From Oscillospiraceae bacterium (GTDB lineage Bacteria > Bacillota > Clostridia > Oscillospirales > CAG-272), in the NCBI GenBank assembly GCA_015064415.1, contig SVSG01000006.1, positions 1-64,000 of the forward strand: a DNA stretch of 64,000 nucleotides. Direction: 5' to 3'. Every line of letters starts with the position of its first letter. The first letter of the stretch is position 1. A program made the translations under genes and the position numbers. The notes beneath the pieces were generated by a model. It worked only from the letters and a program-made list of their open reading frames with translations, made no database searches and was not told where the DNA came from. Shown here in pieces: positions 20,957 through 30,568 of this stretch.

Positions 20957-22972
20957 TCAACGGCAAAAAACAGTAGCGACCGACCACGCGTCGATCTCAG
21001 GCACGCGTAGGATATAATCCTCGCCGCGCTTTTCAAACGTCAGCTCGCACTCGCCGTTATACTGACTCATAAAGGTAAAGTTCTCGCTCACGGGGTTGCG
21101 GATCAACAGCTCGACCTCGGGGCTCTTGCCCACCGTACAGTTCAGCATCGAAACCGCACTCACACGCCCGTCCGCACAACGACGCGGGAAGAGCGCAAAG
21201 GGCTCGGGCGAAAGAATTCTTGCGGGGAGCGCGTTCCCGCTGATGTAATCGGCAATATCCAGCATCATATCGCGCTTGCAGGCGGGAATGTTCCCACGCC
21301 ACGGCTCATAGCCGAGAATTGCCCATTTTGCCCCCCTTTTCGTGGAATAAATGCACTCAGCAACGCCAAACGGTGCTGTCGCATCCTCGCAAAGGGGAGC
21401 AAGGCGGCTGTTGTTGCTTGCGTAAAGCGCCACAAGCTCCATATCCGCCGTTTTTTCGACGGCGTACTTGACCTTTCTGCCGCGTCCGTAGTAGCTGGCA
21501 AGGAACTCCGTGCGCTCCCGCGGCTTTACCGCGTGCTCGCAAAAGCGCTCATAGAGCGACTTGCCGTATCCCCCCTCCAGCGCGTGGCAGGAAAGCCCGA
21601 AATCAAAGCCGCGCTTTTGCAAAATATCAATGCTCTCGCCGTCGGTGATCACGGCATGGCAAAGCAGCTCCTCAAGCTCCTCTCCGCCAAGGCACTTTGC
21701 CGTTTCGGGGCACAAAAAGAACAGTGTGCTTTCCGCACCGTCATAGGTATACGGCACGGCATCACGGGTCAGATCCAACAGCTCATAGCGCGGCTCGTCG
21801 TTCCATTCCTCAAAGCCCTCCCCCGCGCCAAGCTCTTTTTTCCAAGTGCTTTTCGTTTGATAATAACGGATACCCGCGCCATAGCTTTGCAAATTTTCTG
21901 CGGAAAGCCGTTCCCAATAGGGACGGTGCTTGGCAAACAGCGCAAGCTCGCGCCCGTGCCACGCCATCGGCTCGTTGAGGAACATCAGCATCGAATAGCT
22001 CATATCGGTGTGCCCCGTTGCAAAATACAGCGAGCTTTCCATCGCCGTGCCTGCGGGCGATTTGCCAAACGCCTGAAACGGGATGTTTTCAATTTCGGGC
22101 GCGGTGCGCTTGACGTAAGGCGGCAGCATCGCCTTCTGGCGCAGCATCGACATCGCCTTTTTGAGGATCAGATTGGGGTCGTGATCATCGTAAGCACCGC
22201 CGCCCGGACGGCTCATGGGTGCCACCCCGCCGTTGAGCTCGCGCATGGCGTCATAGATGTAATCCAGCGAATACCCCGTATAAGCGCCGTATGCACCGTG
22301 TTGGTAGGAAAACTTGACAACGGGCGCGACTTTTTGCACCCGTTTGCCCACGTATCTGACAAAGCCCGCCATACTCTCGCGCGTAAAAGCGATCCATTTT
22401 TGCCGCCACGCAAGGTCGCCGTAAAGCAGCTCTTTGACAAGCTCCTCACGCCCAAAGCTTGCCCCGTGCTCCGCATTGAAGGCACGGATGCAATCGTCAC
22501 AAAAGCACACGTATTTGACCATACCGTGACCGGTCGGGCGGAAATCATCGTCGATCCAGATATCGTCCGGCTGACATTCGGCATAATAAGAAAGATAGCT
22601 TGCCACGTAATCGCGGAAAAATTCACCGCGGGGGCAAAAGCAGGAGCCCGAGCGCTGCCCGTCGGGTCCGACCATAAATTTCACGGGCGAGCCCTCAAAC
22701 ACAAGCCCCGCAAAGGTGTCGGGATGATAGCGGTCACCGTGACCAAGGGTATTGCTTACTTGCAAGGACACCTTGAAGCCGTTTTCGCGCAGCTTTTTGG
22801 CGGCACGTATCCAACAATCGGCAAAGGCGCGGTGCTCCTTCAGCGTGGGATAGTTATACGAGGTGGGAAGCCACACCCGATCACACGAGCCCGGGTGCTT
22901 GCACATCTGTGCAATATAGGCGTCCACGTATTCATCGTTGAATTGACATCCAAAGCGCTGTATCAGTTCCAT
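20957..22972 (-). CDS. Putative cytoplasmic glycoside hydrolase (TIM-barrel type)
   Basis: A 671-residue protein without signal peptide. The first 350 residues look like a (beta/alpha)8 barrel of the GH42/GHL type: IWIDDDFRPTGHG followed by a CFCDDCIRAFN segment, and later FATGHTDMSYSMLMF. The middle resembles a flavodoxin-like or trimerisation domain, and the C-terminus is a small beta domain ending DAWSVATVF, as in beta-galactosidase-like enzymes. I cannot name a family or the catalytic pair with certainty. It follows the 3-methyladenine glycosylase gene by 3 nt. Substrate unknown. Confidence 0.65.
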   Translation of the reverse strand: MELIQRFGCQFNDEYVDAYIAQMCKHPGSCDRVWLPTSYNYPTLKEHRAFADCWIRAAKKLRENGFKVSLQVSNTLGHGDRYHPDTFAGLVFEGSPVKFMVGPDGQRSGSCFCPRGEFFRDYVASYLSYYAECQPDDIWIDDDFRPTGHGMVKYVCFCDDCIRAFNAEHGASFGREELVKELLYGDLAWRQKWIAFTRESMAGFVRYVGKRVQKVAPVVKFSYQHGAYGAYTGYSLDYIYDAMRELNGGVAPMSRPGGGAYDDHDPNLILKKAMSMLRQKAMLPPYVKRTAPEIENIPFQAFGKSPAGTAMESSLYFATGHTDMSYSMLMFLNEPMAWHGRELALFAKHRPYWERLSAENLQSYGAGIRYYQTKSTWKKELGAGEGFEEWNDEPRYELLDLTRDAVPYTYDGAESTLFFLCPETAKCLGGEELEELLCHAVITDGESIDILQKRGFDFGLSCHALEGGYGKSLYERFCEHAVKPRERTEFLASYYGRGRKVKYAVEKTADMELVALYASNNSRLAPLCEDATAPFGVAECIYSTKRGAKWAILGYEPWRGNIPACKRDMMLDIADYISGNALPARILSPEPFALFPRRCADGRVSAVSMLNCTVGKSPEVELLIRNPVSENFTFMSQYNGECELTFEKRGEDYILRVPEIDAWSVATVFCR

Positions 22973-22975
22973 AGT

Positions 22976-23503
22976 CTACGTCTCCTTTTCTGCTTCACGT
23001 GCTTTTACGTACCGCCACGGGCGCTCACGGTCTTCCTTTGCGGCGTAGTCGATCCCCACGCGCGGCAAGGCGTCAAAATCGGGCGGCAGCGTGCCGTCAT
23101 CCTCCACCCAAATGTCACATTTCGGGCACAACGGTGTGCGATTTTGCGTCACGGTAAGCCCCAACAGCTTGGTCACACGGCCGGGGCCGATCGCCCCCTC
23201 CACGCCGCGGATCAGCACCGCCTCGGGGTGGCCTTCCGGCCCCGTGACGATATTCAGAAGCGAGTGGATCCCATAGCAAAGATAGATGTAGGTGATCCCG
23301 CCCTTCTGATACAGGGTGTCGGTGCGAGGCGTGCGCCCCTTGTGCGCGTGGCAGGCGGTGTCCTCCTCGCCAAAATAGCACTCAGTCTCCACAATACGGC
23401 GGCGCAAGACCTCCTCGCCATGTCGCACGCAAAGCCATTTACCAAGCAAGTCACGCGCAAGCTCTGTCGCGGGGCGGGAGAAATATCCTTCATCCAATAC
23501 CAT
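22976..23503 (-). CDS. DNA-3-methyladenine glycosylase (AAG/MPG family)
   Basis: Base-excision repair enzyme removing alkylated and deaminated purines. The 175-residue protein has the family blocks ARDLLGKWL, RIVETECYFGEEDTACHA (catalytic Glu), the YIYLCYGIHSLLNIV beta strand and the substrate loop EAVLIRGVEG...GPGRVTKLLG. The ATG at 23503 follows AAGGAGGTG. It shares an operon with a glycosidase-like gene, an unusual pairing that is probably incidental. Confidence 0.92.
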   Translation of the reverse strand: MVLDEGYFSRPATELARDLLGKWLCVRHGEEVLRRRIVETECYFGEEDTACHAHKGRTPRTDTLYQKGGITYIYLCYGIHSLLNIVTGPEGHPEAVLIRGVEGAIGPGRVTKLLGLTVTQNRTPLCPKCDIWVEDDGTLPPDFDALPRVGIDYAAKEDRERPWRYVKAREAEKET

Positions 23504-23524
23504 TTTCTGCACCTCCTTTGCTCT

Positions 23525-23553
23525 ATTATAACACAAAGCGCGCCCCAGCACAA
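23525..23553 (-). promoter_or_regulatory. Promoter of the 3-methyladenine glycosylase gene
   Basis: TTGTGC (23548-23553) and TATAAT (23525-23530), 17-nt spacer. Confidence 0.6.
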
Positions 23554-23593
23554 GCACACTTTTTTACAAAACGCCAAAACGCGCGCGCGCTTC

Positions 23594-23622
23594 TTGACTT
23601 TACAAGCATAATGATTTATAAT
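23594..23622 (+). promoter_or_regulatory. Promoter of the aconitase-type hydratase gene
   Basis: TTGACT (23594-23599) and TATAAT (23617-23622), 17-nt spacer. It is divergent from the glycosylase promoter. Confidence 0.78.
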
Positions 23623-23657
23623 ATATGCTATAAAATTATACGGAGGTACGCTCCCCT

Positions 23658-25904
23658 ATGATCAAGCTGACCGATCACGGTGTTTTCCTTGTGAACGGCA
23701 AGGTGACAGACACCGCCGCGCTCACGCCCGCCGAGGCGCGCAAAAACACCATCGCTTACTCGATTTTGCAAGCACACAACCACTCCGGCAACGACGAAAA
23801 GCTGAGCATCCGCTTTGACGCGATGCTCTCGCACGATATCACCTACGTTGGCATCATTCAGACCGCAAGAGCCAGCGGCCTTACCGAATTTCCGATGCCC
23901 TACGCCCTCACCAACTGCCACAACTCGCTTTGTGCCGTGGGCGGCACCATCAACGAGGACGATCACGTCTTCGGCCTTTCTGCCGCAAAAAAATACGGCG
24001 GCATCTACGTTCCCGCCAATCAAAGCGTCATTCACTCCTTCGCACGCGAGGAAATGGCAAAATGCGGCGCAATGATCCTCGGCTCGGACAGCCACACCCG
24101 CTACGGTGCGCTGGGCACGATGGCGGTGGGTGAGGGCGGCCCCGAGCTTGTCAAGCAGTTGCTCAAAAACACCTATGACATCCCCGCCCCCGAGGTGGTA
24201 CTGGTGTATCTGACGGGCAAGCCCCGTCGCGGCATCGGTCCACACGACGTGGCGATCGCCCTTGTCGGTGCGACCTTTGCGAATGGCTTTGTGAAGAACC
24301 GCGTGCTGGAATTTGTGGGTCCCGGTGTGAAGGAATTGCCCATCGACTTCCGCAACGGCATCGACGTGATGACCACCGAGACCACCTGCCTTTCCTCGAT
24401 CTGGGAGACCGACGAAACGGTGGCAAAGCACTACCGCACGCACGGCCGCCCCGAGGACTATCGCGAGCTCAAGCCCGGCAACGTCGCCTATTATGACCGC
24501 ATGGTGGAGATCGACCTTTCCAAGATGGAATCCATGATCGCCCTGCCCTTCCACCCCTCCCGCGCCTATACCATTCATTATTTCAACGAGCACGCGAAGG
24601 AATTGCTTGCCGAGGTAGAGGCGGAAGCCGCCGAGAAGTTTGGCGGCAAGGCAAAGCTTGACCTTGTCTCCAAGGTGCGCGCCGACGGCTCTGTGATGGC
24701 GGACCAAGGCATCATCGCGGGCTGTGCGGGCGGCATGTTCGACAGCATTGACGAGGCAAGCTCGATCCTCAAAACAGGCAACGTGGGCAACAGCTATTTC
24801 TCGCTGTCGGTCTACCCCACCAGCATCCCCGTATCGCTGGAGCTCACGCGCGTGGGCGTTTGCGCCGAGCTGCTCGCAAGCGGCGCTGTGATCAAGCCCT
24901 CCTTCTGCGGTCCGTGCTTCGGTGCCGGAGACGTGCCCGCCAACAACGGCCTCTCTCTTCGCCACACCACGCGCAATTTCCCGAACCGCGAGGGCTCCAA
25001 GCCCGGCGAAGGGCAGCTTTCCGGCGTTGCCCTGATGGATGCGCGCTCGATCGCCGCAACCGCCGCCAACGGTGGCATCATCACCGCCGCCACCGACGTG
25101 ACGTACACCCACGAGGCGCACGAATATCACTATGACCGCTCGGTATACGAAAAACGCTGCTATTACGGCTTTGGCAAGGCGCAAAAGGACGCGGACCTCA
25201 TTCTTGGCCCCAACATCACCGACTGGCCGAAGATGTATGCGCTTGCCGACAATCTGCTTCTGGAGCTTGCCGCCGTCATCCACGATCCCGTGACCACGAC
25301 CGACGAGCTGATCCCCTCGGGCGAGACCTCGTCCTACCGCTCCAATCCCTTGCGTCTTTCCGAATTTGCCCTTTCCCGCCGCTGCCCCGAGTACGTGGGG
25401 CGCTCCAAGGCGGTTGCCGCTGATGAGCAAGCGCGCCGCGCGGGTAAGGCTTCCGACAAGGTGAAGTTTGCCCTTTCCCGCGTGGGCGACGCCGACGCGC
25501 TGGCCGCAAACACCCAGTTCGGCTCTTGCGTCTTCGCCAACAAGCCCGGTGACGGCTCTGCACGCGAGCAGGCGGCCTCCTGTCAGAAGGTTCTGGGCGG
25601 CTTTGCCAATATCTGCTATGAATTCGCCACCAAGCGCTACCGCTCCAACTGCATCAACTGGGGCATTCTGCCCTTCACGCTGGATGCGGACACCAAGTTT
25701 GACTATAACGAGGGCGATTTCGTCTTTGTGCCCGCTGTGCGCGAAAAGATCGCCCAAGGCACCGAGGAATTCCCCGCGAAGGTGATCCGTATGGACGGCT
25801 CTGTGGAGGATATCACCCTTTACGTCAAAGGCCTTACAGACGATGAAAAAGAGATCATCCTTCGCGGATGCCTGATGAACTACTATGCCGCAAAGAACAA
25901 GTAA
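23658..25904 (+). CDS. Aconitase-family hydratase (YbhJ-like)
   Basis: A 748-residue [4Fe-4S] hydratase of the aconitase superfamily. Conserved blocks: GSDSHTRYGALGTMAVGEGG, the cluster-ligand segments IIAGCAGG and KPSFCGPCFGAG, and a C-terminal swivel domain with NWGILPF. Length and layout match the E. coli YbhJ group rather than AcnA or AcnB. With isocitrate dehydrogenase two genes downstream it could act as the cell's aconitase, supplying 2-oxoglutarate for glutamate; this is inference. The next gene overlaps it by 20 nt. Confidence 0.82.
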   Translation: MIKLTDHGVFLVNGKVTDTAALTPAEARKNTIAYSILQAHNHSGNDEKLSIRFDAMLSHDITYVGIIQTARASGLTEFPMPYALTNCHNSLCAVGGTINEDDHVFGLSAAKKYGGIYVPANQSVIHSFAREEMAKCGAMILGSDSHTRYGALGTMAVGEGGPELVKQLLKNTYDIPAPEVVLVYLTGKPRRGIGPHDVAIALVGATFANGFVKNRVLEFVGPGVKELPIDFRNGIDVMTTETTCLSSIWETDETVAKHYRTHGRPEDYRELKPGNVAYYDRMVEIDLSKMESMIALPFHPSRAYTIHYFNEHAKELLAEVEAEAAEKFGGKAKLDLVSKVRADGSVMADQGIIAGCAGGMFDSIDEASSILKTGNVGNSYFSLSVYPTSIPVSLELTRVGVCAELLASGAVIKPSFCGPCFGAGDVPANNGLSLRHTTRNFPNREGSKPGEGQLSGVALMDARSIAATAANGGIITAATDVTYTHEAHEYHYDRSVYEKRCYYGFGKAQKDADLILGPNITDWPKMYALADNLLLELAAVIHDPVTTTDELIPSGETSSYRSNPLRLSEFALSRRCPEYVGRSKAVAADEQARRAGKASDKVKFALSRVGDADALAANTQFGSCVFANKPGDGSAREQAASCQKVLGGFANICYEFATKRYRSNCINWGILPFTLDADTKFDYNEGDFVFVPAVREKIAQGTEEFPAKVIRMDGSVEDITLYVKGLTDDEKEIILRGCLMNYYAAKNK

Positions 25905-26760
25905 CCAAAAGCATTACACGCTTGGCATCAACGTGCCGGATCGCTTTCACGGGGACGAGATCACAGAACAGCTGGCGCACATCGCGCGCGTGGGATTTGA
26001 CGGCTTTTTCACGCTGTGGGAACACGGTTACGTGGAAAAGTGGGCAAACGCCGCCGCGCGTCATGGGCTTTTCTATCAGTCCATCCACGCCCCCTATCTG
26101 GAGGCAGGCAAGCTGTGGCAGGAGGGCGAGGAGGGCGAGCGCGTGCTGTGCGAGCTTCTCGCGTGCCTTGGCGATTGCGCGCGCTTTGACATTCCCATCA
26201 TGGTGGCGCATGCCTTTATGGATTTTGTGGACGTGCCGCCGACCGAGATCGGCTTTGCGCGCCACGCGCGCGTTTTAGAAGAAGCGGATCGCCTTGGCGT
26301 GACGCTGGCGCTGGAAAATTTAGTGCGCTCCTCCTCACTTGCCGCGCTGATGGAAAGATTTCGCGGGGTGGAGTGCTGTCGGTTCTGCTATGATGCGGGG
26401 CACGAAAGCTGCTTCAACGAGGGCGAGGATATGCTATCACTTTACGGTGACCGCCTTTGCCACACGCATCTGAACGATAATTTCGGCGTGACCGACCGCA
26501 CCCTGCCGCCCCATCTGATGCCGAATCACGATCTGCACCTTGCAATGGGAGATGGCACGATCGACTTTGCCGACGTGATGGACCGTCTTGACAAAACGCC
26601 TTATGAAGGGCTGCTTTGCTGTGAGATCAAGCTCAAAAACGTACCGGGGCGCCACGATCACGACCGTTATATCGAAATGCCGATCGAGGAGTTTTACGCT
26701 TTTGTGCTGGAGCGCGCCCGCGCAATGCGCGACAGAACCCTGCCGCGCAAAAATGCATAA
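25885..26760 (+). CDS. Sugar phosphate isomerase/epimerase-like TIM barrel
   Basis: A 291-residue protein of the AP-endonuclease-2 / xylose isomerase-like TIM-barrel family. Metal-binding positions typical of the fold are visible: HAPY near residue 69, ALENL (Glu), CYDAGHE (Asp/His), HLNDN and the late CCEIKL. The family includes hexulose isomerases, epimerases and inosose dehydratases, so substrate is open. It overlaps the hydratase gene by 20 nt and is probably co-transcribed with it. Confidence 0.75.
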   Translation: MPQRTSNQKHYTLGINVPDRFHGDEITEQLAHIARVGFDGFFTLWEHGYVEKWANAAARHGLFYQSIHAPYLEAGKLWQEGEEGERVLCELLACLGDCARFDIPIMVAHAFMDFVDVPPTEIGFARHARVLEEADRLGVTLALENLVRSSSLAALMERFRGVECCRFCYDAGHESCFNEGEDMLSLYGDRLCHTHLNDNFGVTDRTLPPHLMPNHDLHLAMGDGTIDFADVMDRLDKTPYEGLLCCEIKLKNVPGRHDHDRYIEMPIEEFYAFVLERARAMRDRTLPRKNA

Positions 26761-26826
26761 TTCCAATTATTTCGACAGATATTCCATAAAATATAACTGT
26801 TTTTCCAATTTTCGGAGGTATTGAAG

Positions 26827-28053
26827 ATGGAAAATTTCAAGAAAATCAAAATGACCACGCCACTGGTTGAAATGGACGGCGACGAAATGACGCGGATCCT
26901 GTGGCAGATGATCAAGGACGAGCTGTTGCTTCCCTTCGTTGATCTGAACACCGAGTATTACGATCTGGGGCTCCCCGAGCGTGAGCGGACGAAGGATCAG
27001 GTCACGTTGGACAGCGCCTATGCGACCAAGAAGTACGGTGTCGCCGTCAAGTGCGCCACCATCACCCCCAACAAGCAGCGCGTGGAGGAATACAACCTCA
27101 CACAGATGTGGAAATCCCCCAACGGCACCATCCGCGCCATTCTGGACGGCACCGTGTTCCGCGCGCCCATCCTTATTGACAGCATCCGTCCCGCCGTGCG
27201 CAACTGGGAAAAGCCGATCACCATTGCCCGTCACGCCTACGGTGACATTTACAAGGCGACCGAATACCGCGTGCCCACCGAGGGCAAGGCGGAGCTGGTC
27301 TTTACGGATAAGGACGGCAAGGAGACCTTCCGTGAGACGGTATACGATTTTGAATGTGCGGGTGTACTGCAGGGCTCTTACAATAAGGACAGCTCGATCC
27401 GTTCCTTCGCGCACTCCTGCTTCCAATACGCGCTTTCCACGGGGCAGGATCTGTGGTTTTCCACCAAGGACACCATTTCCAAGCAGTACGATCAGACCTT
27501 CAAGCTGATCTTCCAGGAAATTTTTGAAAACGAGTACAAGGAGCAGTTTGCAAAGGCGGGCATCGCCTACTTCTATACCCTTATCGACGATGCCGTGGCA
27601 CGTGTGATCCGCAGTAAGGGCGGCTTCATCTGGGCGTGCAAGAACTATGACGGCGACGTGATGAGCGACATGGTCTCCACCGCCTTCGGCTCGCTTGCCA
27701 TGATGACCTCTGTACTCGTCTCGCCCGATGGCAATTATGAGTACGAGGCCGCGCACGGCACCGTGACCCAGCACTATTACCGCTACCGCCGCGGCGAGCA
27801 GACCTCCACCAACCCCATTGCCACCATCTACGCGTGGTCGGGTGCGCTCCGCAAGCGCGGTGAGCTGGACGGGCTTGCCGATCTTGTGAACTTCGCGGAT
27901 CACTTGGAGGGAGCGTGCCTTGACACCCTCAACGACGGCGTGATGACGAAGGATCTTGTAAATCTTGTCCTGCCCGGCACCAAGGTGCAGGCCGTGAACT
28001 CCGCCGAGTTCATCGCCGCAATTCGTGAACGTTTGGAGAAAAGATTGGCGTAA
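26827..28053 (+). CDS. icd: NADP-dependent isocitrate dehydrogenase
   Basis: Oxidative decarboxylation of isocitrate to 2-oxoglutarate. The 408-residue protein belongs to the eukaryote-like homodimeric class: it starts TTPLVEMDGDEMTRILW and has IRPAVRNWEKPI and EAAHGTVTQHYYRYRRGE, all highly conserved there. I chose the ATG at 26827, 8 nt after the GGAGG; the TTG two codons earlier is too close. With the upstream hydratase it forms the oxidative branch leading to glutamate. It ends at a bidirectional terminator. Confidence 0.95.
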   Translation: MENFKKIKMTTPLVEMDGDEMTRILWQMIKDELLLPFVDLNTEYYDLGLPERERTKDQVTLDSAYATKKYGVAVKCATITPNKQRVEEYNLTQMWKSPNGTIRAILDGTVFRAPILIDSIRPAVRNWEKPITIARHAYGDIYKATEYRVPTEGKAELVFTDKDGKETFRETVYDFECAGVLQGSYNKDSSIRSFAHSCFQYALSTGQDLWFSTKDTISKQYDQTFKLIFQEIFENEYKEQFAKAGIAYFYTLIDDAVARVIRSKGGFIWACKNYDGDVMSDMVSTAFGSLAMMTSVLVSPDGNYEYEAAHGTVTQHYYRYRRGEQTSTNPIATIYAWSGALRKRGELDGLADLVNFADHLEGACLDTLNDGVMTKDLVNLVLPGTKVQAVNSAEFIAAIRERLEKRLA

Positions 28054-28056
28054 GCA

Positions 28057-28091
28057 AAAAAACGGAGCCGAAATCGGCTCCGTTTTTTTTG
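28057..28091. terminator. Bidirectional terminator
   Basis: Stem AACGGAGCCG with its complement, 4-nt loop, A-run on one side and T-run of eight on the other. It ends icd (+) and the convergent lipoprotein gene (-). Confidence 0.88.
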
Positions 28092-28092
28092 C

Positions 28093-28929
28093 TTACTTTT
28101 CTTTTCCCTTTTGAAAAGTTTTTAACAGTAGTTTCGTGAGACTTCCATAACTGACGTTTTCATCCTCAAAACGATTTTCAATGGTATAAAGCAGTGCACA
28201 GGTATCATCCTCCAGCTTGATCAAAATGACATCAAGGATCTCATGCCCCTTGCGCTTGGTATTTCCTTGATAGATGGCATCCAGCTTGGCTTCAATGGTG
28301 TCTTGTGCCTTCTTTTCGTCGATCGGTACACTTTCGATATCCTCAAAGGAGCCAATCGCCCTTTTCGTGAAAGAGCGTATCCGCCCATTTCCGTCAATGG
28401 AGATCGATAAGCCATCTGTGGTGCGGTAAGTGCTTACTTCTCGATAGTAGGTGAAAATGTAGCAAAGAGGATGCTCTATGACCTCGACCCCTACCTTATA
28501 TTCGGACAAGGAGATATAGTCATCCGCAATCGCATCCGCGATTTTCTTACAATCCACTTGGGACTTTTTCCCACCGGCATAATCATAGAAAAAGGAAATG
28601 TGTAACAGCTCCTTCGCATCGTCGTCTACCTTGAACCAAGTATCTTCGCATTTATAACGATGAGAAACATATAAATCGGGCATATTTACGCAAGAATTTT
28701 TGTAGCTGCCGGAATAGGTTCTGCCGTTAAAGGTAACCGTAGCGGTCTTGGGGGCTTGGGAGGCTTGGTGATAGTTTAATTTTTCACTACTCCATATTGC
28801 AAATTGGGAATCCGTCCCCCCGACCTCCAGCGCAACATACTCACCTTGATACTCTTCTTGGCATCCCACAAAGCTCATAAGAAGTAGTACAAAACAAAGA
28901 AGCAATGAAACAGTTCTGATCTTCGTCAT
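28093..28929 (-). CDS. Small lipoprotein of unknown function
   Basis: A 278-residue predicted lipoprotein: a hydrophobic signal peptide followed by the lipobox FVGC (Cys23). The mature part is a soluble alpha/beta sequence with no family I recognise. It contains SISIDGNGRIRSF, a pattern seen in beta-rich extracytoplasmic domains. I chose the ATG at 28929 because GGAGG lies about 8 nt upstream. It has its own promoter and a leader with a terminator-like hairpin. Confidence 0.7.
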   Translation of the reverse strand: MTKIRTVSLLLCFVLLLMSFVGCQEEYQGEYVALEVGGTDSQFAIWSSEKLNYHQASQAPKTATVTFNGRTYSGSYKNSCVNMPDLYVSHRYKCEDTWFKVDDDAKELLHISFFYDYAGGKKSQVDCKKIADAIADDYISLSEYKVGVEVIEHPLCYIFTYYREVSTYRTTDGLSISIDGNGRIRSFTKRAIGSFEDIESVPIDEKKAQDTIEAKLDAIYQGNTKRKGHEILDVILIKLEDDTCALLYTIENRFEDENVSYGSLTKLLLKTFQKGKEK

Positions 28930-28964
28930 AGCAAGACCTCCTCCCCTCAAAACATTCGAACAAA

Positions 28965-29005
28965 AAGCGCACAGTTGAACCAACTCCGATTCAACTTGTG
29001 CGCTT
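28965..29005 (-). terminator. Terminator-like hairpin in the lipoprotein leader
   Basis: 15-bp stem (AAGCGCACA...TGTGCGCTT with one bulge) followed on the minus strand by TTTTTG. It lies between the promoter at 29115-29143 and the lipoprotein start, so it either ends the upstream FAD oxidoreductase transcript or works as an attenuator. Confidence 0.65.
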
Positions 29006-29114
29006 GTTTCCCTATCATCTATGCTGCAAAACCTCTTTGTGAAGCTCTGTGGAAATTCGCACTTCAGTTATCGGGGGTTCGCTTAAAACAAGATAAAAAT
29101 TTTATCCTACTTAT

Positions 29115-29143
29115 ATTCTATCATGAAAAGTTATATTTGTCAA
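29115..29143 (-). promoter_or_regulatory. Promoter of the lipoprotein gene
   Basis: TTGACA (29138-29143) and TAGAAT (29115-29120), 17-nt spacer. It implies a leader of about 180 nt. Confidence 0.75.
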
Positions 29144-29167
29144 GCCGGCTTACTATAGCGTCAGGAA

Positions 29168-30544
29168 TCAAGAAAAGGTTTTCACCTGCGCGCGGTCGAC
29201 CATGCCGCCGTAATCGCATATTTTTTGGCGCAGTGCCGTTACGTCTACCGCATCAAAGGGGATGTCAGCCGCCACCGCAAGCCCTGCCGCCACGCCTGCG
29301 CACTCACCCATCGCAAGGCAGGGCCCCATCACGCGCACCACGCCAAGCGCCTCGCGCTCGACACCGATACACCGCCCCACGGCGATCAGATTCGGGATGC
29401 CGACGGGCAATAGCGCGCGGTACGGGATCTGCGTAAATTTCGACTTGCGCACCACGCCGTGATAGGGCTGAACGCTCGGATTTTTCGGGTTCGGCATATC
29501 CCAGCCGTAGCCCGACAGCGCAATGCCGTCGGGGAACTCCGTGCCCTCCACAATATCCTTCACAGCAAGCGTATATCGCGTCTTTAAGCGGCGCGTTTCG
29601 CGGATACCGATCACGGGCGCCACGGCGCGCACTGTGGCATTGGCAAAGCCCGGAAAATGCGCGCGCATCAAGGCAAGCAAGCGGTAATTCTCCGCTCTTC
29701 CCGCGACGGTGGCCTCGGTCAACGAGGCGGCATCGGTGCCGTCCACGCCCACCTGACGGATGGTATTGATCATATACACGTCGTTTTTCACCATTTTGAC
29801 CGAGATAAAAATATCGTAAGGGAAGGTCCATTCCCCTTTCTTTTTCAGCGCCTCGATCAGATTTTTGAAGCGCACGTCGCCCGTGTCGCGCATATACGTG
29901 CTCAGCGTGTCGGTGTCCACGCCCTCCACGTGCATTTCGAGAGATGCGGCGGCAAGCCCGCCCTCCTCGTCGCCAAAGGCGAAGGGACAGCCCGCAAGGG
30001 CCGCCACGTCACCGTCGCCCGTGGCATCGACAAAATATTTGCCGCGGATCAGGGTAAGGCCGCTTTTATTATGCACGACAACGCCCGTGATGCGCCCGTT
30101 TTCCGTGACCGTATCCAGAATATCGGTGTGATAAAGCAGCTTGGCGCCAACCTCGGTAAGCATCTGCTCCAACAGCAGCTTCATGCGCTCTCCGTCAAAA
30201 ATAAGCCCCGTGGCAAGCCCTTTTTTCCATCCGTGAGGATTGAGCGCGGGATCCACACCGCGCACGTCCACGCCGGCGCCCTCGGCAAGCAACGCCTGCT
30301 CGATCTTTTCAAAAATACCGCCGACACATTGCTTTTGCACACCGTCCTCAAAGGCGCGCACACCGAGAATGTGGTTGACCATACCCTGCGTACCCACGCC
30401 GCCAAGCGCGCCGGTACGCTCGATCAAAAGCACGTGCAGCCCCTCGCGTGCCGCCGCATACGCCGCCGCGAAGCCGGAAAAGCCGCCGCCGCACACCACA
30501 AGATCGTACGGCTCGCTTTCTGCGATCTGTTTTTGATAAAGCAT
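29168..30544 (-). CDS. FAD-dependent oxidoreductase (FAD_oxidored family)
   Basis: A 458-residue cytoplasmic flavoprotein. The N-terminal dinucleotide motif is VVCGGGFSGFAAAYAAAREG followed by LLIERTGALGG; DATGDGDVAA is the second FAD motif; the C-terminus carries NLIAVGRCIGVEREALGVVRVMGPCLAMGECAG. These fit the PF12831 family, often found in carbohydrate-utilisation gene sets, with unknown substrate. Start ATG at 30544. It is divergent from a DUF4091-like glycosidase gene, which suggests a shared glycan-related role. Confidence 0.83.
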   Translation of the reverse strand: MLYQKQIAESEPYDLVVCGGGFSGFAAAYAAAREGLHVLLIERTGALGGVGTQGMVNHILGVRAFEDGVQKQCVGGIFEKIEQALLAEGAGVDVRGVDPALNPHGWKKGLATGLIFDGERMKLLLEQMLTEVGAKLLYHTDILDTVTENGRITGVVVHNKSGLTLIRGKYFVDATGDGDVAALAGCPFAFGDEEGGLAAASLEMHVEGVDTDTLSTYMRDTGDVRFKNLIEALKKKGEWTFPYDIFISVKMVKNDVYMINTIRQVGVDGTDAASLTEATVAGRAENYRLLALMRAHFPGFANATVRAVAPVIGIRETRRLKTRYTLAVKDIVEGTEFPDGIALSGYGWDMPNPKNPSVQPYHGVVRKSKFTQIPYRALLPVGIPNLIAVGRCIGVEREALGVVRVMGPCLAMGECAGVAAGLAVAADIPFDAVDVTALRQKICDYGGMVDRAQVKTFS

Positions 30545-30568
30545 ATAGGTCACATCCTTTCTAATTCT

